A stretch of 64,000 nt of DNA from assembly GCF_005153485.1 (NCBI RefSeq), contig NZ_CP039740.1, forward strand, positions 3,971,001-4,035,000, in the 5' to 3' direction. Both the position numbers and the translations under genes were made by a program. Numbering within the stretch: position 1 is the first letter of the stretch; every line of letters begins with the position of its first letter. The notes beneath the pieces are model-generated. The model was not told the DNA's origin. It did no database searches and was given only the letters and a program-made list of their open reading frames with translations. Of this stretch, positions 1 through 7,608 are shown piece by piece. The DNA comes from Pseudolabrys sp. FHR47. GTDB taxonomy: Bacteria; Pseudomonadota; Alphaproteobacteria; Rhizobiales; Xanthobacteraceae.

Positions 1-535
1 GCCGCAACGTGGCGTCGACGAAGGCGCCTGCCAGCCAGAACGGCGCCGCCGCCAGGTGCCATGTCGAGATGCGCACGAAATTGCGGAAGTTGACGGGGTC
101 GTGCCGGTTGAGCGACCACAGCATCGTGAGGTCGCGCACCAGGTGCATCGACACATAGGCAACCGCCATGGCGCCGCCGCGATCTTCGAATGCCTTGGGG
201 ATCGCCGCGGCGAATACCAGGCCGGCCAGCATGAGCGCGAACAGCATCATGCGCACGGCCGGACGCGCCGGGTCGAGCCAGTTGGTGACCCAGGCCGCGT
301 TGATCCACGACCACCACACGGCGATCAGCAGCACCGTTGCATGGGCAAGGCCCGTCAGACTGAGCTGCGCCAGAAGGCCATGCGACAATTGCGTGACCGC
401 AAAAACAAACACGAGGTCGAAAAACAATTCGACGAAGGTGACGCGGCTACTTTCGTGATGGCCACGAACGCGCAATTGGCTGGTTCGGGCGGCAAAGAAA
501 CTCATGCGAGGGGTCCAGGTTGACCAGACATTCAT
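1..535 (-). CDS. Low temperature requirement A (LtrA)-like membrane protein, partial
   Basis: The minus-strand reading frame runs off the left edge, so only about 178 N-terminal residues are visible. After a polar start comes the family hallmark RVTFVELFFDLVFVFAVTQLS, followed by further hydrophobic helices and basic loops, as in the LtrA family of multi-pass inner-membrane proteins. Two in-frame ATGs, at 535 and 505, are possible starts; the second begins directly at MSFFAARTS and may be the real one. The biochemical function of LtrA proteins is not settled, although the name comes from a cold-growth phenotype. The plus-strand reading frames over this stretch are arginine/histidine-rich shadows. 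Confidence 0.8.
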   Translation of the reverse strand, partial: MNVWSTWTPRMSFFAARTSQLRVRGHHESSRVTFVELFFDLVFVFAVTQLSHGLLAQLSLTGLAHATVLLIAVWWSWINAAWVTNWLDPARPAVRMMLFALMLAGLVFAAAIPKAFEDRGGAMAVAYVSMHLVRDLTMLWSLNRHDPVNFRNFVRISTWHLAAAPFWLAGAFVDATLR

Positions 536-614
536 AGCCGTCGCGACGGAAGCCGCCAACCGGCCCGGCACGACGACAGGAGCCAATCCCCCGCCGATGC
601 GTTAGGCTGATGCG

Positions 615-917
615 ATGGCAAAGAGAAAGCGCAAACCGGCGGAAGGCAAAGGGACCAAGGCGGCGACCTCGGGCGATGACGACCTGATCGGCAAGCGCAT
701 CAGGATCGACCGCGCAACCTGGGACGCGATCTCCCTGATGGCGCGCGAGCAGATGAAAGACCTCGACGAAATCACCGAGGAAGCTTTCCGCGACCTTTTG
801 AAGAAATACGGCCGCACCGCCGACTTCCGCGAGGCACTCAGGATGAGCGCAAAGCAGGCCGGCAAACAAACTGCGGCCAAGTCGAGCGCCCGCAGGCACC
901 GAGGCCGGACACGCTGA
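615..917 (+). CDS. Conserved-looking small basic protein of unknown function
   Basis: A 100-residue protein with a lysine-rich N-terminus (MAKRKRKPAEGKG), a central region with helix-like amphipathic sequence (IRIDRATWDAISLMAREQMKDLDEITEEAFRDLLKKYG) shown here only by its ends IRIDRATWD and FRDLLKKYG, and a basic tail. The middle resembles short ribbon-helix-helix-like or DNA-associated proteins in composition, but no family can be named. No strong ribosome-binding site is seen before the ATG. It is divergent from the LtrA-like gene, with about 80 bases between them. Confidence 0.55.
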   Translation: MAKRKRKPAEGKGTKAATSGDDDLIGKRIRIDRATWDAISLMAREQMKDLDEITEEAFRDLLKKYGRTADFREALRMSAKQAGKQTAAKSSARRHRGRTR

Positions 918-979
918 CGCCGGGCACGGCTTCGTATTTGCGCAATGGAACTTCCGCGGCCAGTTCCAGTTGATGCGCC

Positions 980-1456
980 ATGGACGCCAACACCTGGGAC
1001 GAAATATTCCGCCTGCTCGCCGCGGCCGGCGCCGGCATGGCGATTGGCGTCAATCGCGAGATGCAGGGCAAACCGCTCGGCATCAGGACGCTAGCGCTTG
1101 TCGCCGTTGGCACCGCGCTGGCGACAATGACCGCCATCGATTTTCGCGGCCTTGACGAACATCCGGACGCGCTGAGCCGCGTCGTACAAGGCGTGCTGCA
1201 AGGTGTGCTCACCGGCATCGGCTTCATCGGCGCCGGCGTCGTGCTGCGCGACAAGGAGAGCGGAACGGTTCATGGTCTGACCACCGCCGCTTCCGTTTGG
1301 GTCACAGCCGCGCTCGGCATCGCCTGCGCATTGGCGGCCTGGCACCTCGTCGTCATCGGCGTAGTGCTGACGCTTGTCGTGCTGGCGGGTCTCGGCTGGC
1401 TTGAAAGCAAGCTGTTTCCTGGCGACGACGCACCGAACGGCTCATCAAATCGTTGA
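980..1456 (+). CDS. MgtC/SapB family membrane protein
   Basis: A 158-residue protein with the MgtC/SapB core: GVNREMQGKPLGIRTLALV near residues 22-40, where the RE and G-RT positions are family hallmarks, followed by a second conserved glycine-rich block GVLTGIGFIGAGVVL near residues 76-90. About four to five hydrophobic segments are visible. MgtC proteins are inner-membrane proteins linked to survival at low magnesium and, in pathogens, to F-ATPase modulation; short versions such as this lack the C-terminal ACT-like domain. The role in this organism is unknown. It stands alone, and the start codon lacks a clear Shine-Dalgarno sequence. Confidence 0.85.
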   Translation: MDANTWDEIFRLLAAAGAGMAIGVNREMQGKPLGIRTLALVAVGTALATMTAIDFRGLDEHPDALSRVVQGVLQGVLTGIGFIGAGVVLRDKESGTVHGLTTAASVWVTAALGIACALAAWHLVVIGVVLTLVVLAGLGWLESKLFPGDDAPNGSSNR

Positions 1457-1572
1457 CAATTTTTAAATTTCGAACGCCGGCGGCCGGTCTATATTTTTGT
1501 CCGGGGGACTTATCGGCAGATGGCCGACTCAGATAGCTGTGCCGGAAACACGTTGCCGCCCGGAAATTCTCC

Positions 1573-1758
1573 ATGCGTCTCGCCTTCAAAGAAGCCCCTC
1601 CCCTGCAGCCCGACGCCGATTTTGGCCACGACGACATCGAACAGGCCAAGGGCTGGACCAATCTCATGACTCCTGCCCGCCGTGCCGCGCTCGACGCGCT
1701 GGAGCGCGAGTTTCATGAATTGGTGGTCCAGGGCATTCTGAGGACCGCAGGGCGCTGA
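1573..1758 (+). CDS. Small hypothetical protein
   Basis: A 61-residue reading frame starting at an ATG after the AT-richer stretch 1455-1500. The product is mildly acidic with a helical C-terminal half (RRAALDALEREFHELVVQGIL). No family is recognised. It is kept because the codon pattern resembles the neighbouring genes and it is flanked by genuine plus-strand genes, but it could be spurious. Confidence 0.4.
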   Translation: MRLAFKEAPPLQPDADFGHDDIEQAKGWTNLMTPARRAALDALEREFHELVVQGILRTAGR

Positions 1759-1830
1759 CCCGGCTCCGGCGTTGCGCTAGTCTGGATGACAGCCTAAAGC
1801 CATCCGCTGGCAACATCGTCCGAAGGCACC

Positions 1831-2274
1831 ATGGACAGCGACATCCTGCGCAGACTGCACTACGCTGCGGCCATCGGCTGCGGCGCCTTCGCGGCGCTGG
1901 TGGTGCATATCGTACTCACGGTGTTCGGCGCCGGCCTCGATGCCGTGCTGCGCGAGGTCAATGCCGGCAACGCCAGGCAGATGGCGTCCGCCATCGCCTG
2001 GTGGGCCATCGCCGGCGCCGGCTTCATCGGCGGCTGGAGCACCGGCGCCTATCTCATCGCCGCGGCGCGCGGCCGCGAGTTCATGGCGCGGCTGGCGCAG
2101 CGTTTCCTCATCGCCGTGGTGTTCGCGATGGCCACCGCGGGCGGCGTCATGAGCAAGAGCGGCAATCTCGGCGGCACCATCGACGTGATCGCCGGCCTGA
2201 CCGCGCTCGGCCTCGGCGTCTTCTGCGCATTCTGCGGCGCGCGGCTCGCTTATCTCAACGCCGAACAGGTGTAA
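1831..2274 (+). CDS. Hypothetical four-helix membrane protein
   Basis: A 147-residue protein with four hydrophobic segments at about residues 8-30, 48-68, 83-103 and 114-138, rich in alanine and glycine, with short polar loops. This supports an inner-membrane location. No catalytic motif or named family is recognised. The ATG follows a GAAGG-like ribosome-binding site. It ends about 50 bases before the convergent solute-binding protein gene on the other strand. Confidence 0.6.
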   Translation: MDSDILRRLHYAAAIGCGAFAALVVHIVLTVFGAGLDAVLREVNAGNARQMASAIAWWAIAGAGFIGGWSTGAYLIAAARGREFMARLAQRFLIAVVFAMATAGGVMSKSGNLGGTIDVIAGLTALGLGVFCAFCGARLAYLNAEQV

Positions 2275-2285
2275 CGCGAAAGCTG

Positions 2286-3134
2286 TTGCGCTTTACGCCG
2301 CCGCTGCCGAACGCGGCCATTCTCATCGCACCAACCGGTCGATGTCCTCGTCGGTGAAGCCGAATTTGGCCATCATGGAACGATGGGCCTCACTTCCGAC
2401 GAAGCGCTCAAGGACGCTGTCGATCATGCGACGAAACTCGTCGTCCGTTTTTCCGACAGCGAAAGCACCGTAGGCCGGCGGCTTTTCGACGGCCGGCACG
2501 GCAACGACGTCGAGCTTCCAATCAGGATGCCCATCGATAAACCCGGCATGGGCGCGAGCGACGCTGGCAAAGGCACCGGCCCGCCCATCGCGAACGGCGG
2601 CAGCGGCTTCACCATAGGTCTCAAAGATCAGGATGCGCCGCTCGGGTACGCCGAATTCGAGCGCCGAGCGATGTTGATATTGATCCCTTACAACGGCAAG
2701 CGTGCACGCGGTGTTGTCGGCCACCGATGCGTAACCCGACAGAATTAACGCATTGCCTTGCCGGACCAACAGGCCATCGGCGAGCGCCCAGATCGGCCGC
2801 GTGAACGCGACGGCTTTCCGTCGCTCGTCGGTCGCGAACAGCCCCGTCGTCATACGCCACCGCCCGTGCACTATGCCCGGGATCAATCTGGCGAATTCGG
2901 TCTCGATCGGCTCAAAGGATGCGATGCCAATCTGCGAGAAGATGTAGCGAGCAAGCTCGACGTCGCAACCCGTGACGGTCCCGTCGGCCGTCCGGTAATT
3001 GAATGGCGGCTCGATAAGATATGCAAATTTCACGAAGAACTCACGCTCCAATGACTGTGGGCATGAGCTTGACCGAATGAGCCTGCCAAACGCAAGCGGT
3101 GTACACAGATCGGGATTGCGCTTTACGCCGCCGC
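2286..3134. repeat. 19-bp direct repeat flanking an orphan solute-binding gene
   Basis: The 19-base string TTGCGCTTTACGCCGCCGC occurs exactly at 2286-2304 and again at 3116-3134. The second copy covers the 3' end of the GMC oxidoreductase gene, including its stop codon; the first copy lies just after the 3' end of the solute-binding gene. The span given covers both copies and the gene between them. Confidence 0.6.
2323..3033 (-). CDS. Orphan family-3 solute-binding protein without a signal peptide
   Basis: A 236-residue protein with the SBP_bac_3 layout: a first strand (KFAYLIEPPFNYR), the ligand-pocket block DVELARYIFSQIG, then F-T-R-P (AFTRPI) and a C-terminal DDEFRRMIDSVLERF-type helix. 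The frame stays open far upstream because of the GC content; the GTG at 3033 is chosen because GGAG lies 11 bases before it and homology begins at once there. No hydrophobic signal sequence precedes the first strand and no ABC permease or ATPase gene is adjacent. Either the signal peptide has been lost or the protein acts in the cytoplasm as a ligand sensor. It lies 89 bases downstream of a GMC oxidoreductase gene on the same strand. Confidence 0.7.
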   Translation of the reverse strand: MKFAYLIEPPFNYRTADGTVTGCDVELARYIFSQIGIASFEPIETEFARLIPGIVHGRWRMTTGLFATDERRKAVAFTRPIWALADGLLVRQGNALILSGYASVADNTACTLAVVRDQYQHRSALEFGVPERRILIFETYGEAAAAVRDGRAGAFASVARAHAGFIDGHPDWKLDVVAVPAVEKPPAYGAFAVGKTDDEFRRMIDSVLERFVGSEAHRSMMAKFGFTDEDIDRLVR

Positions 3135-4748
3135 CGCTGGCCGCATTGCGTCCTGCAGCATCATGTCGGCGCATTTCTCCCCGATCATGATAATCGCCGC
3201 ATTGGTGTTGCCCGACACCAAGGTCGGCATGATCGATCCATCGGCGACGCGCAGGCCGTCGAGACCACGCACCCGCAGCCGCTCGTCGACCACCGCATGG
3301 GCATCCGGCCCCATGCGGCAGGTGCTCACCGGGTGGAACACCGTCGTGCCCTTGTCGCGGGCGAAATTCAGTAGTGCCTCGTCGCTCTGCGCCTGCGGGC
3401 CGGGATTGATCTCCTCCGCCACATAGCGCGCAATTGCGGGCTGGTTCATGATGTTTCGAGTGAGCTTCATGCCGGCGATCATCACGTCGCGATCGAAGGC
3501 TGCTGACATATAGTTCGCTTGAATGGCGGGCGCCTCGGCCGGATCGGCCGACTTGATATGCACGGTGCCCCGGCTGTGCGGACGCAACTGGCAGACCGAG
3601 GCGAGGAAGCCGGAATGCGTATGCAGCTTCTGACCGACGCTGTCGGCACTGAACAGGATGAAGTGGATCTGCACGTCGGGTGAGGCCAGTGATAGATCGG
3701 TCTTGAAAAAGCCGCCGGCGTAGCCGGCGCCGATGGTCAGCGGTCCCTTGCGGTAGATCGCGTAATCGAGCGCCGCGCCGACGCGTTTCGCCAAGCTCGC
3801 CATCGTGTCGTTGACGGTGATCTTCTCGGTGCAGCGATACTGGAAGCGCGCCTGGAAATGATCCTGCAGATCGGCGCCGACGCCGCGCATCTCGTGCCGC
3901 ACCTCGATGCCGTGCGAGCGCAGCAAGTCGCCGGGCCCGACGCCGGAGAGCTGCAACAGCTGCGGCGAATTGAAGGCTCCGCCTGACAGCACGACTTCGC
4001 CCGCAGCTCGTGCCTGGAACACCTGGCCGTGCTGGCGATACTCGACGCCGACGGCGCGCTTGCCCTCGAACAGAATGCGTGTCGCCAGAGCCTGCGAGAC
4101 GACTTTCAGATTGGCGCGCTTCAGCGCCGGTTTGAGATAGCCCTTGGCCGTCGAACAACGCCGACCGTTGCGTGCGGTGAGCTGATAATAGCCGGCGCCT
4201 TCCTGACTCGGACCGTTGAAATCGTCATTGCGCGGATGGCCCGCCTGCTCCGATGCCTTGATGAAGGCTTCGCACAACGGATGCGTCTCGACGTCCGAGA
4301 CGCAGAGCGGCCCGCCCTTGCCGTGCAGATCGTCAGCACCCCGTTCCTGATCTTCCGATCTGCGAAAATAAGGCAGCACATCGTCGAAGCCCCAGCCGGC
4401 GTTGCCGAGCTGGCGCCATTGGTCGAAGTCCTCGCGCTGGCCGCGGATATAGAGAAGGCCGTTGATCGAGCTCGACCCGCCCAGCACCTTGCCGCGCGGC
4501 TGGATGATACGGCGGCCGTTCAGTTCCGGCTCCGGCTCGGTCTGGTAGAGCCAGTTGACGCGCGCGTCGGTGAACAGCTTGCCGTAGCCGAGCGGAATGT
4601 GAATCCAGATGTTGCGGTCGCGGCCGCCGGCCTCGAGGAGAAGAACGCGGTGCTTGCCGGAGGCCGAAAGCCGCTCCGCCAGAACGCATCCGGCGCTGCC
4701 GGCGCCGACAACGATGTAATCGAACGAACCTGCATCCTGCAAAGGCAT
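3123..4748 (-). CDS. GMC family FAD-dependent oxidoreductase (choline/alcohol dehydrogenase-like)
   Basis: A 541-residue protein of normal GMC length. The FAD-binding Rossmann motif IVVGAGSAGCVLAERLS is near residue 10, the second GMC signature LGGSSSINGLLYIRGQ near residue 85, and the C-terminal active-site region contains HPVSTCRMG and then the FAD-contacting VADGSIMPTLVSGNTNAA. Such enzymes oxidise primary alcohols or polyols to aldehydes. The start at 4748 has GGGGGA just upstream; an in-frame ATG seven codons earlier (4769) is the alternative. The substrate cannot be read from the sequence. Confidence 0.9.
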   Translation of the reverse strand: MPLQDAGSFDYIVVGAGSAGCVLAERLSASGKHRVLLLEAGGRDRNIWIHIPLGYGKLFTDARVNWLYQTEPEPELNGRRIIQPRGKVLGGSSSINGLLYIRGQREDFDQWRQLGNAGWGFDDVLPYFRRSEDQERGADDLHGKGGPLCVSDVETHPLCEAFIKASEQAGHPRNDDFNGPSQEGAGYYQLTARNGRRCSTAKGYLKPALKRANLKVVSQALATRILFEGKRAVGVEYRQHGQVFQARAAGEVVLSGGAFNSPQLLQLSGVGPGDLLRSHGIEVRHEMRGVGADLQDHFQARFQYRCTEKITVNDTMASLAKRVGAALDYAIYRKGPLTIGAGYAGGFFKTDLSLASPDVQIHFILFSADSVGQKLHTHSGFLASVCQLRPHSRGTVHIKSADPAEAPAIQANYMSAAFDRDVMIAGMKLTRNIMNQPAIARYVAEEINPGPQAQSDEALLNFARDKGTTVFHPVSTCRMGPDAHAVVDERLRVRGLDGLRVADGSIMPTLVSGNTNAAIIMIGEKCADMMLQDAMRPAAAA

Positions 4749-5140
4749 TTCCCCCGGGCGATTTGTCATTTGCCGGGAGTGTAGCCAAAATTCGTTAGCC
4801 GGAAAGACCGGCTTCAGCTGCCGGAATAATCGCCGATGATCGGAAGAAAGAACCGATTGGCGTGCCCCCGGAGCGCGTCGAAGAGGCTTCATCTCCGCAA
4901 GGCCGACGAATACTTGCTTCGGTCAACGCAACAATTACCACACACATGCGGTTGAATCGCCTTGCCTTTCCAGAGAATGGAGACCTTTTTCTAACATCTA
5001 GTACAGTTGACTTGTATCAAATCTCTCCGGCGCTTCTTCGAGTGAAATAAAGATACAATATTTGTGCCTGCAGCACGACAACACGACATTTCTCGGATTT
5101 CGGCAAGTCATTGCACTCATAGGCTTGGGGAGGACTTTCC
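4749..5140. other. Intergenic region between divergent GMC and histidine kinase genes
   Basis: No credible gene is seen in these 392 bases. The right half is AT-richer than its surroundings and contains a TACAAT hexamer at about 5053, a possible -10 element for the kinase gene, but without a convincing -35. A GGGGAGGA ribosome-binding site ends six bases before the kinase ATG. No sigma-54 or EcfG-type promoter was found. Confidence 0.5.
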
Positions 5141-5968
5141 ATGCCTGCGTCCGGACTCTCACGAGACAACTGGAGACAAACTCAATTGAAGCCGGAAACG
5201 CCATTTCAACGGCCGGCCAATTGTCCCGTGTCAGAGTGCCCTGCGATTTCGATGTATGAGCAAGAACTGCGTCGGCACAGAGCGACCGAATCCAAGCTGC
5301 GAGAGACCCTCGTTCGGGAAAGAGCGCTGCTGCAGCAGAAAGAAGAAGCGACTCAACAGATTGTAGTTCTGGCCAGGGAGTCCGAGCACCGTCTTTTGAA
5401 CGGACTTCAGTTAATCACGAGCCTGCTCGCGGTACAGAGCCACAGGTCCAAGAACCCCGATACGACGGCCGAACTGAACATTGCCGCCAACCGTATCGCA
5501 ACGCTTGCACGCGTTCATCGACATCTCCACACCTTGGACAATGTCGAAAGTATCGAATTAAAACAATACCTTGAGAAACTGTGCGACGATCTTTTCGATA
5601 TGGTGTCGGGCGACACGCCCGAACGATCAATACGTATTAAAGGAACCGAACTCAACATCCCGAGCGCCACCGCCATTCCTCTTGGGTTCATCGCCAGCGA
5701 ATTGATCACGAATTCGATCAAGTACACAAATGGGAATATAACGATTGAACTAAGCGTAACGCCGAATGGAGACTGCACTCTTTCTGTCAGCGACGACGGC
5801 CCGGGCTTGACAGCGGCTTTCGACCCAATAGCCACGCCTGGGTTGGGCATGAAGATAATCGCCGCGCTGACAAGGCAAATAAACGGCGAACTCCATTTCG
5901 CCAAGGGCGATCACGGTCAGGGAACCAGATTTTCGGTAACGTTCAAACCTCAGGGAACGAGATCATGA
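5141..5968 (+). CDS. HisKA_2-type sensor histidine kinase
   Basis: A 275-residue protein. A coiled-coil-like stretch occupies residues 38-80, the phosphoacceptor helix has ESEHRLLNGLQLITSLLAVQ with the likely phosphorylated His at 83, and the ATPase part shows an N box (ASELITNSIKY, Asn191), DDGPG at 218-222 and GLGMKII near 234. This is the HisKA_2/HATPase architecture frequent in alphaproteobacterial stress and light signalling. There is no PAS, GAF or membrane domain, so input must come through the N-terminal helix or a partner. Met38 is an alternative start. No response regulator gene is adjacent. The stop overlaps the next ATG (ATGA). Confidence 0.88.
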   Translation: MPASGLSRDNWRQTQLKPETPFQRPANCPVSECPAISMYEQELRRHRATESKLRETLVRERALLQQKEEATQQIVVLARESEHRLLNGLQLITSLLAVQSHRSKNPDTTAELNIAANRIATLARVHRHLHTLDNVESIELKQYLEKLCDDLFDMVSGDTPERSIRIKGTELNIPSATAIPLGFIASELITNSIKYTNGNITIELSVTPNGDCTLSVSDDGPGLTAAFDPIATPGLGMKIIAALTRQINGELHFAKGDHGQGTRFSVTFKPQGTRS

Positions 5969-6114
5969 ACCGCAATCTTCTCTATATTGCAATTGCCGCC
6001 TTGGTCGTCATTGCCGCGGTCGTCAGCTACTAACTCTACCAGGAGCGCCAAAAGACCACCGGCATCGAGATTAGCGTTGGAAAAGGCGGAATCTCCATTG
6101 AGAAGAAAGAGTAG
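5965..6114 (+). pseudogene. Small single-span membrane protein interrupted by an in-frame TAA
   Basis: The ATG overlaps the histidine kinase stop codon. The frame encodes a short hydrophobic helix (MNRNLLYIAIAALVV...) and ends at a TAA at 6031-6033 after 22 residues. In the same frame, without a shift, 26 further codons follow (LYQERQKTTGIEISVGKGG onward) to a TAG at 6112-6114. Together they form one coherent 49-codon protein with a membrane helix followed by a charged tail. From memory, related small rhizobial proteins read YQLYQERQ at the junction, which would make the stop a CAA-to-TAA change. It may be a recent nonsense mutation, a sequencing error, or a real 22-residue peptide. Confidence 0.55.
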
Positions 6115-6179
6115 GCGTCTGGGCACAATACTGGGAACCGATTCTATTTTCATGTAGCGGCAGCAAAGGGGGATCAGTC

Positions 6180-6344
6180 ATGTCACTCGGACTCATTCTC
6201 GTTATCGTCCTGATCATCTTCTTGCTTGGCGGGTTCAGCGGCCGCTTCGGAGGCTACGGCTACGGTTTCGGTCATGGCGGCGTGGGATTGATCGGCACGA
6301 TCCTGATCATTGTGCTCATTCTGATGCTGCTCGGGCGCATATGA
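6180..6344 (+). CDS. DUF3309-like small hydrophobic protein
   Basis: A 54-residue peptide, with a GGGGG ribosome-binding site nine bases before the ATG. Two hydrophobic segments (MSLGLILVIVLIIFLLGG and LIGTILIIVLILMLLGRI) flank a glycine/tyrosine-rich linker (GRFGGYGYGFGHGG). This matches the small DUF3309 membrane peptides often found beside stress genes in rhizobia. Function is unknown. It lies 19 bases upstream of the VIT-family gene and is probably cotranscribed with it. Confidence 0.75.
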   Translation: MSLGLILVIVLIIFLLGGFSGRFGGYGYGFGHGGVGLIGTILIIVLILMLLGRI

Positions 6345-6363
6345 TCGGCAGTCAAGGAACCTG

Positions 6364-7059
6364 ATGACCCGCCTCCACACCGAAAACCATCTCGTGAGCC
6401 GCATCGGATGGCTGCGCGCGGCAGTGCTCGGGGCCAATGACGGCATCATCTCGACTGCAAGCCTGATCGTGGGCGTTGCGGCGGCGGCCACAACACAACA
6501 CGAGGTCCTGATCGCGGGGGTTGCCGGCCTGGTGGCCGGCGCCATGTCCATGGCCGCCGGCGAGTATGTTTCGGTCAGTTCGCAATCCGATACAGAACGT
6601 GCGGACCTCGCGCGCGAGCGCAAGGAATTGAGCGACAACCCGGCCTTTGAACTCGATGAACTGACAAATATCTACGTGAAGCGCGGCCTCGATAGGGCAT
6701 TGGCCCGGCAAGTGGCCCAGCAACTCACGGCAAATGATGCTTTGACGGCCCACGTCCGTGACGAACTCGGAATTTCCGAAATCACCGCCGCGCGTCCGGT
6801 GCAAGCCGCACTGACATCGGCCGCGACATTTGCCATCGGCGCGGCCATGCCGCTGCTCATGGTCATCGTGGCGCCCGCAAACGCGCTAGTGCCCGTCGTC
6901 GCGGGGGCGTCTCTGGGCTTTCTCGCACTGCTCGGCGCGATCGGCGCGCGAGCGGGCGGCGCTAACATTCTCCGCGCCACCGCCCGTGTGACATTCTGGG
7001 GGGCGCTGGCATTGGCGATTACGGCCGGTATCGGCAAACTGTTCGGCACGGTGATCTGA
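6364..7059 (+). CDS. VIT1/CCC1 family membrane protein (putative iron/manganese transporter)
   Basis: A 231-residue protein of typical length. The N-terminal signature LRAAVLGANDGIISTASLIVG is followed by GAMSMAAGEYVSVSSQSDTE, the two conserved blocks of the VIT/CCC1/nodulin-21 family, whose known members move Fe2+ or Mn2+ out of the cytosol. A charged helical insert (about residues 80-140) and two or three C-terminal membrane helices follow. A GGAAC ribosome-binding site precedes the ATG. It forms the end of a short plus-strand group with the histidine kinase and small membrane peptides, suggesting a metal or oxidative stress role; this last point is inference. Confidence 0.88.
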   Translation: MTRLHTENHLVSRIGWLRAAVLGANDGIISTASLIVGVAAAATTQHEVLIAGVAGLVAGAMSMAAGEYVSVSSQSDTERADLARERKELSDNPAFELDELTNIYVKRGLDRALARQVAQQLTANDALTAHVRDELGISEITAARPVQAALTSAATFAIGAAMPLLMVIVAPANALVPVVAGASLGFLALLGAIGARAGGANILRATARVTFWGALALAITAGIGKLFGTVI

Positions 7060-7105
7060 ATGGGGAATCGGGTTCTCGACGACGGTATCCTTCAGGTCAG
7101 TATTT

Positions 7106-7360
7106 ATGCCGCACATCTACATTGCTCCAGGTGAAAGACGGCTGATCGCGCGATTCTGGCAGAGCGCCTCCGGATTCTGGCGTGGCCCGACGAGCTGGCG
7201 TGCGTGGTTGCTGGTTGGACTGCTTATCGCCACGGTTCTTCTGCAGCTGTTGACGCAATATTGGCTGAATTTCTGGAATCGTGCTTCGTTCGCTGCTCTC
7301 GCTGCGTTTCGTAGCGATGGAACAACATGCTGCGCTCGTCGCGCTAGGCCGTCGTCTTGA
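7106..7360 (+). pseudogene. N-terminal remnant of an SbmA/YddA-type ABC membrane protein
   Basis: The first about 65 residues resemble the N-terminus of fused permease-ATPase proteins of the SbmA/BacA/YddA group: a basic lead, FWQSASGFWRGPTSWRAW, one long membrane helix (LLVGLLIATVLLQLLTQYW) and LNFWNR. After about position 7300 the match breaks down, and the frame ends at 7360 in arginine/serine-rich sequence. Full-length members have over 550 residues, and no ATPase part follows because the next gene is on the other strand. It is probably a deletion remnant. Confidence 0.6.
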
Positions 7361-7553
7361 CGTCCTCGATCTCCTCGTAGCGCAAGGTCAGCATCTGGCC
7401 ATCGACCGCCGTCGCTTCGACATAAGTTTCGAAGCAGACGAAGTCCGGCAGGATGCCAATGTCGAGACCGCCGCGCCGGATGATGATCTGGGCGCCGCGA
7501 TCTGTCGCCGCGGTGAGCGCTTTCTGCAGGGCCTGTCGTTTTCCCAAATCCAT
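7344..7553 (-). CDS. Small hypothetical protein
   Basis: A 69-residue protein starting at MDLGKRQALQKALTAATDRG and containing a beta-rich C-terminal half (TLRYEEIEDVKT). The frame is open further upstream but would then overlap the SDR gene, so the ATG at 7553 is preferred; no clear ribosome-binding site is visible. No family is recognised. It lies 55 bases downstream of the SDR gene on the same strand, and its 3' end overlaps the transporter remnant on the opposite strand. Confidence 0.5.
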   Translation of the reverse strand: MDLGKRQALQKALTAATDRGAQIIIRRGGLDIGILPDFVCFETYVEATAVDGQMLTLRYEEIEDVKTTA

Positions 7554-7608
7554 GTGGCATGAACTGCGCGCCGCCCGGAATGTTCCGGAATTGGACCGGC
7601 GGCCTGAG

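Noticed and set aside
56..523. A 155-residue plus-strand open frame at the left edge
   Set aside because: The minus strand encodes LtrA hallmarks; the plus frame is His/Arg/Gln-rich with no motif.
6131..6160. GGAAC upstream of the DUF3309-like gene as an EcfG (general stress) promoter
   Set aside because: No CGTT-like -10 element occurs at 16-17 bases; the same is true of GGAAC at 9402.
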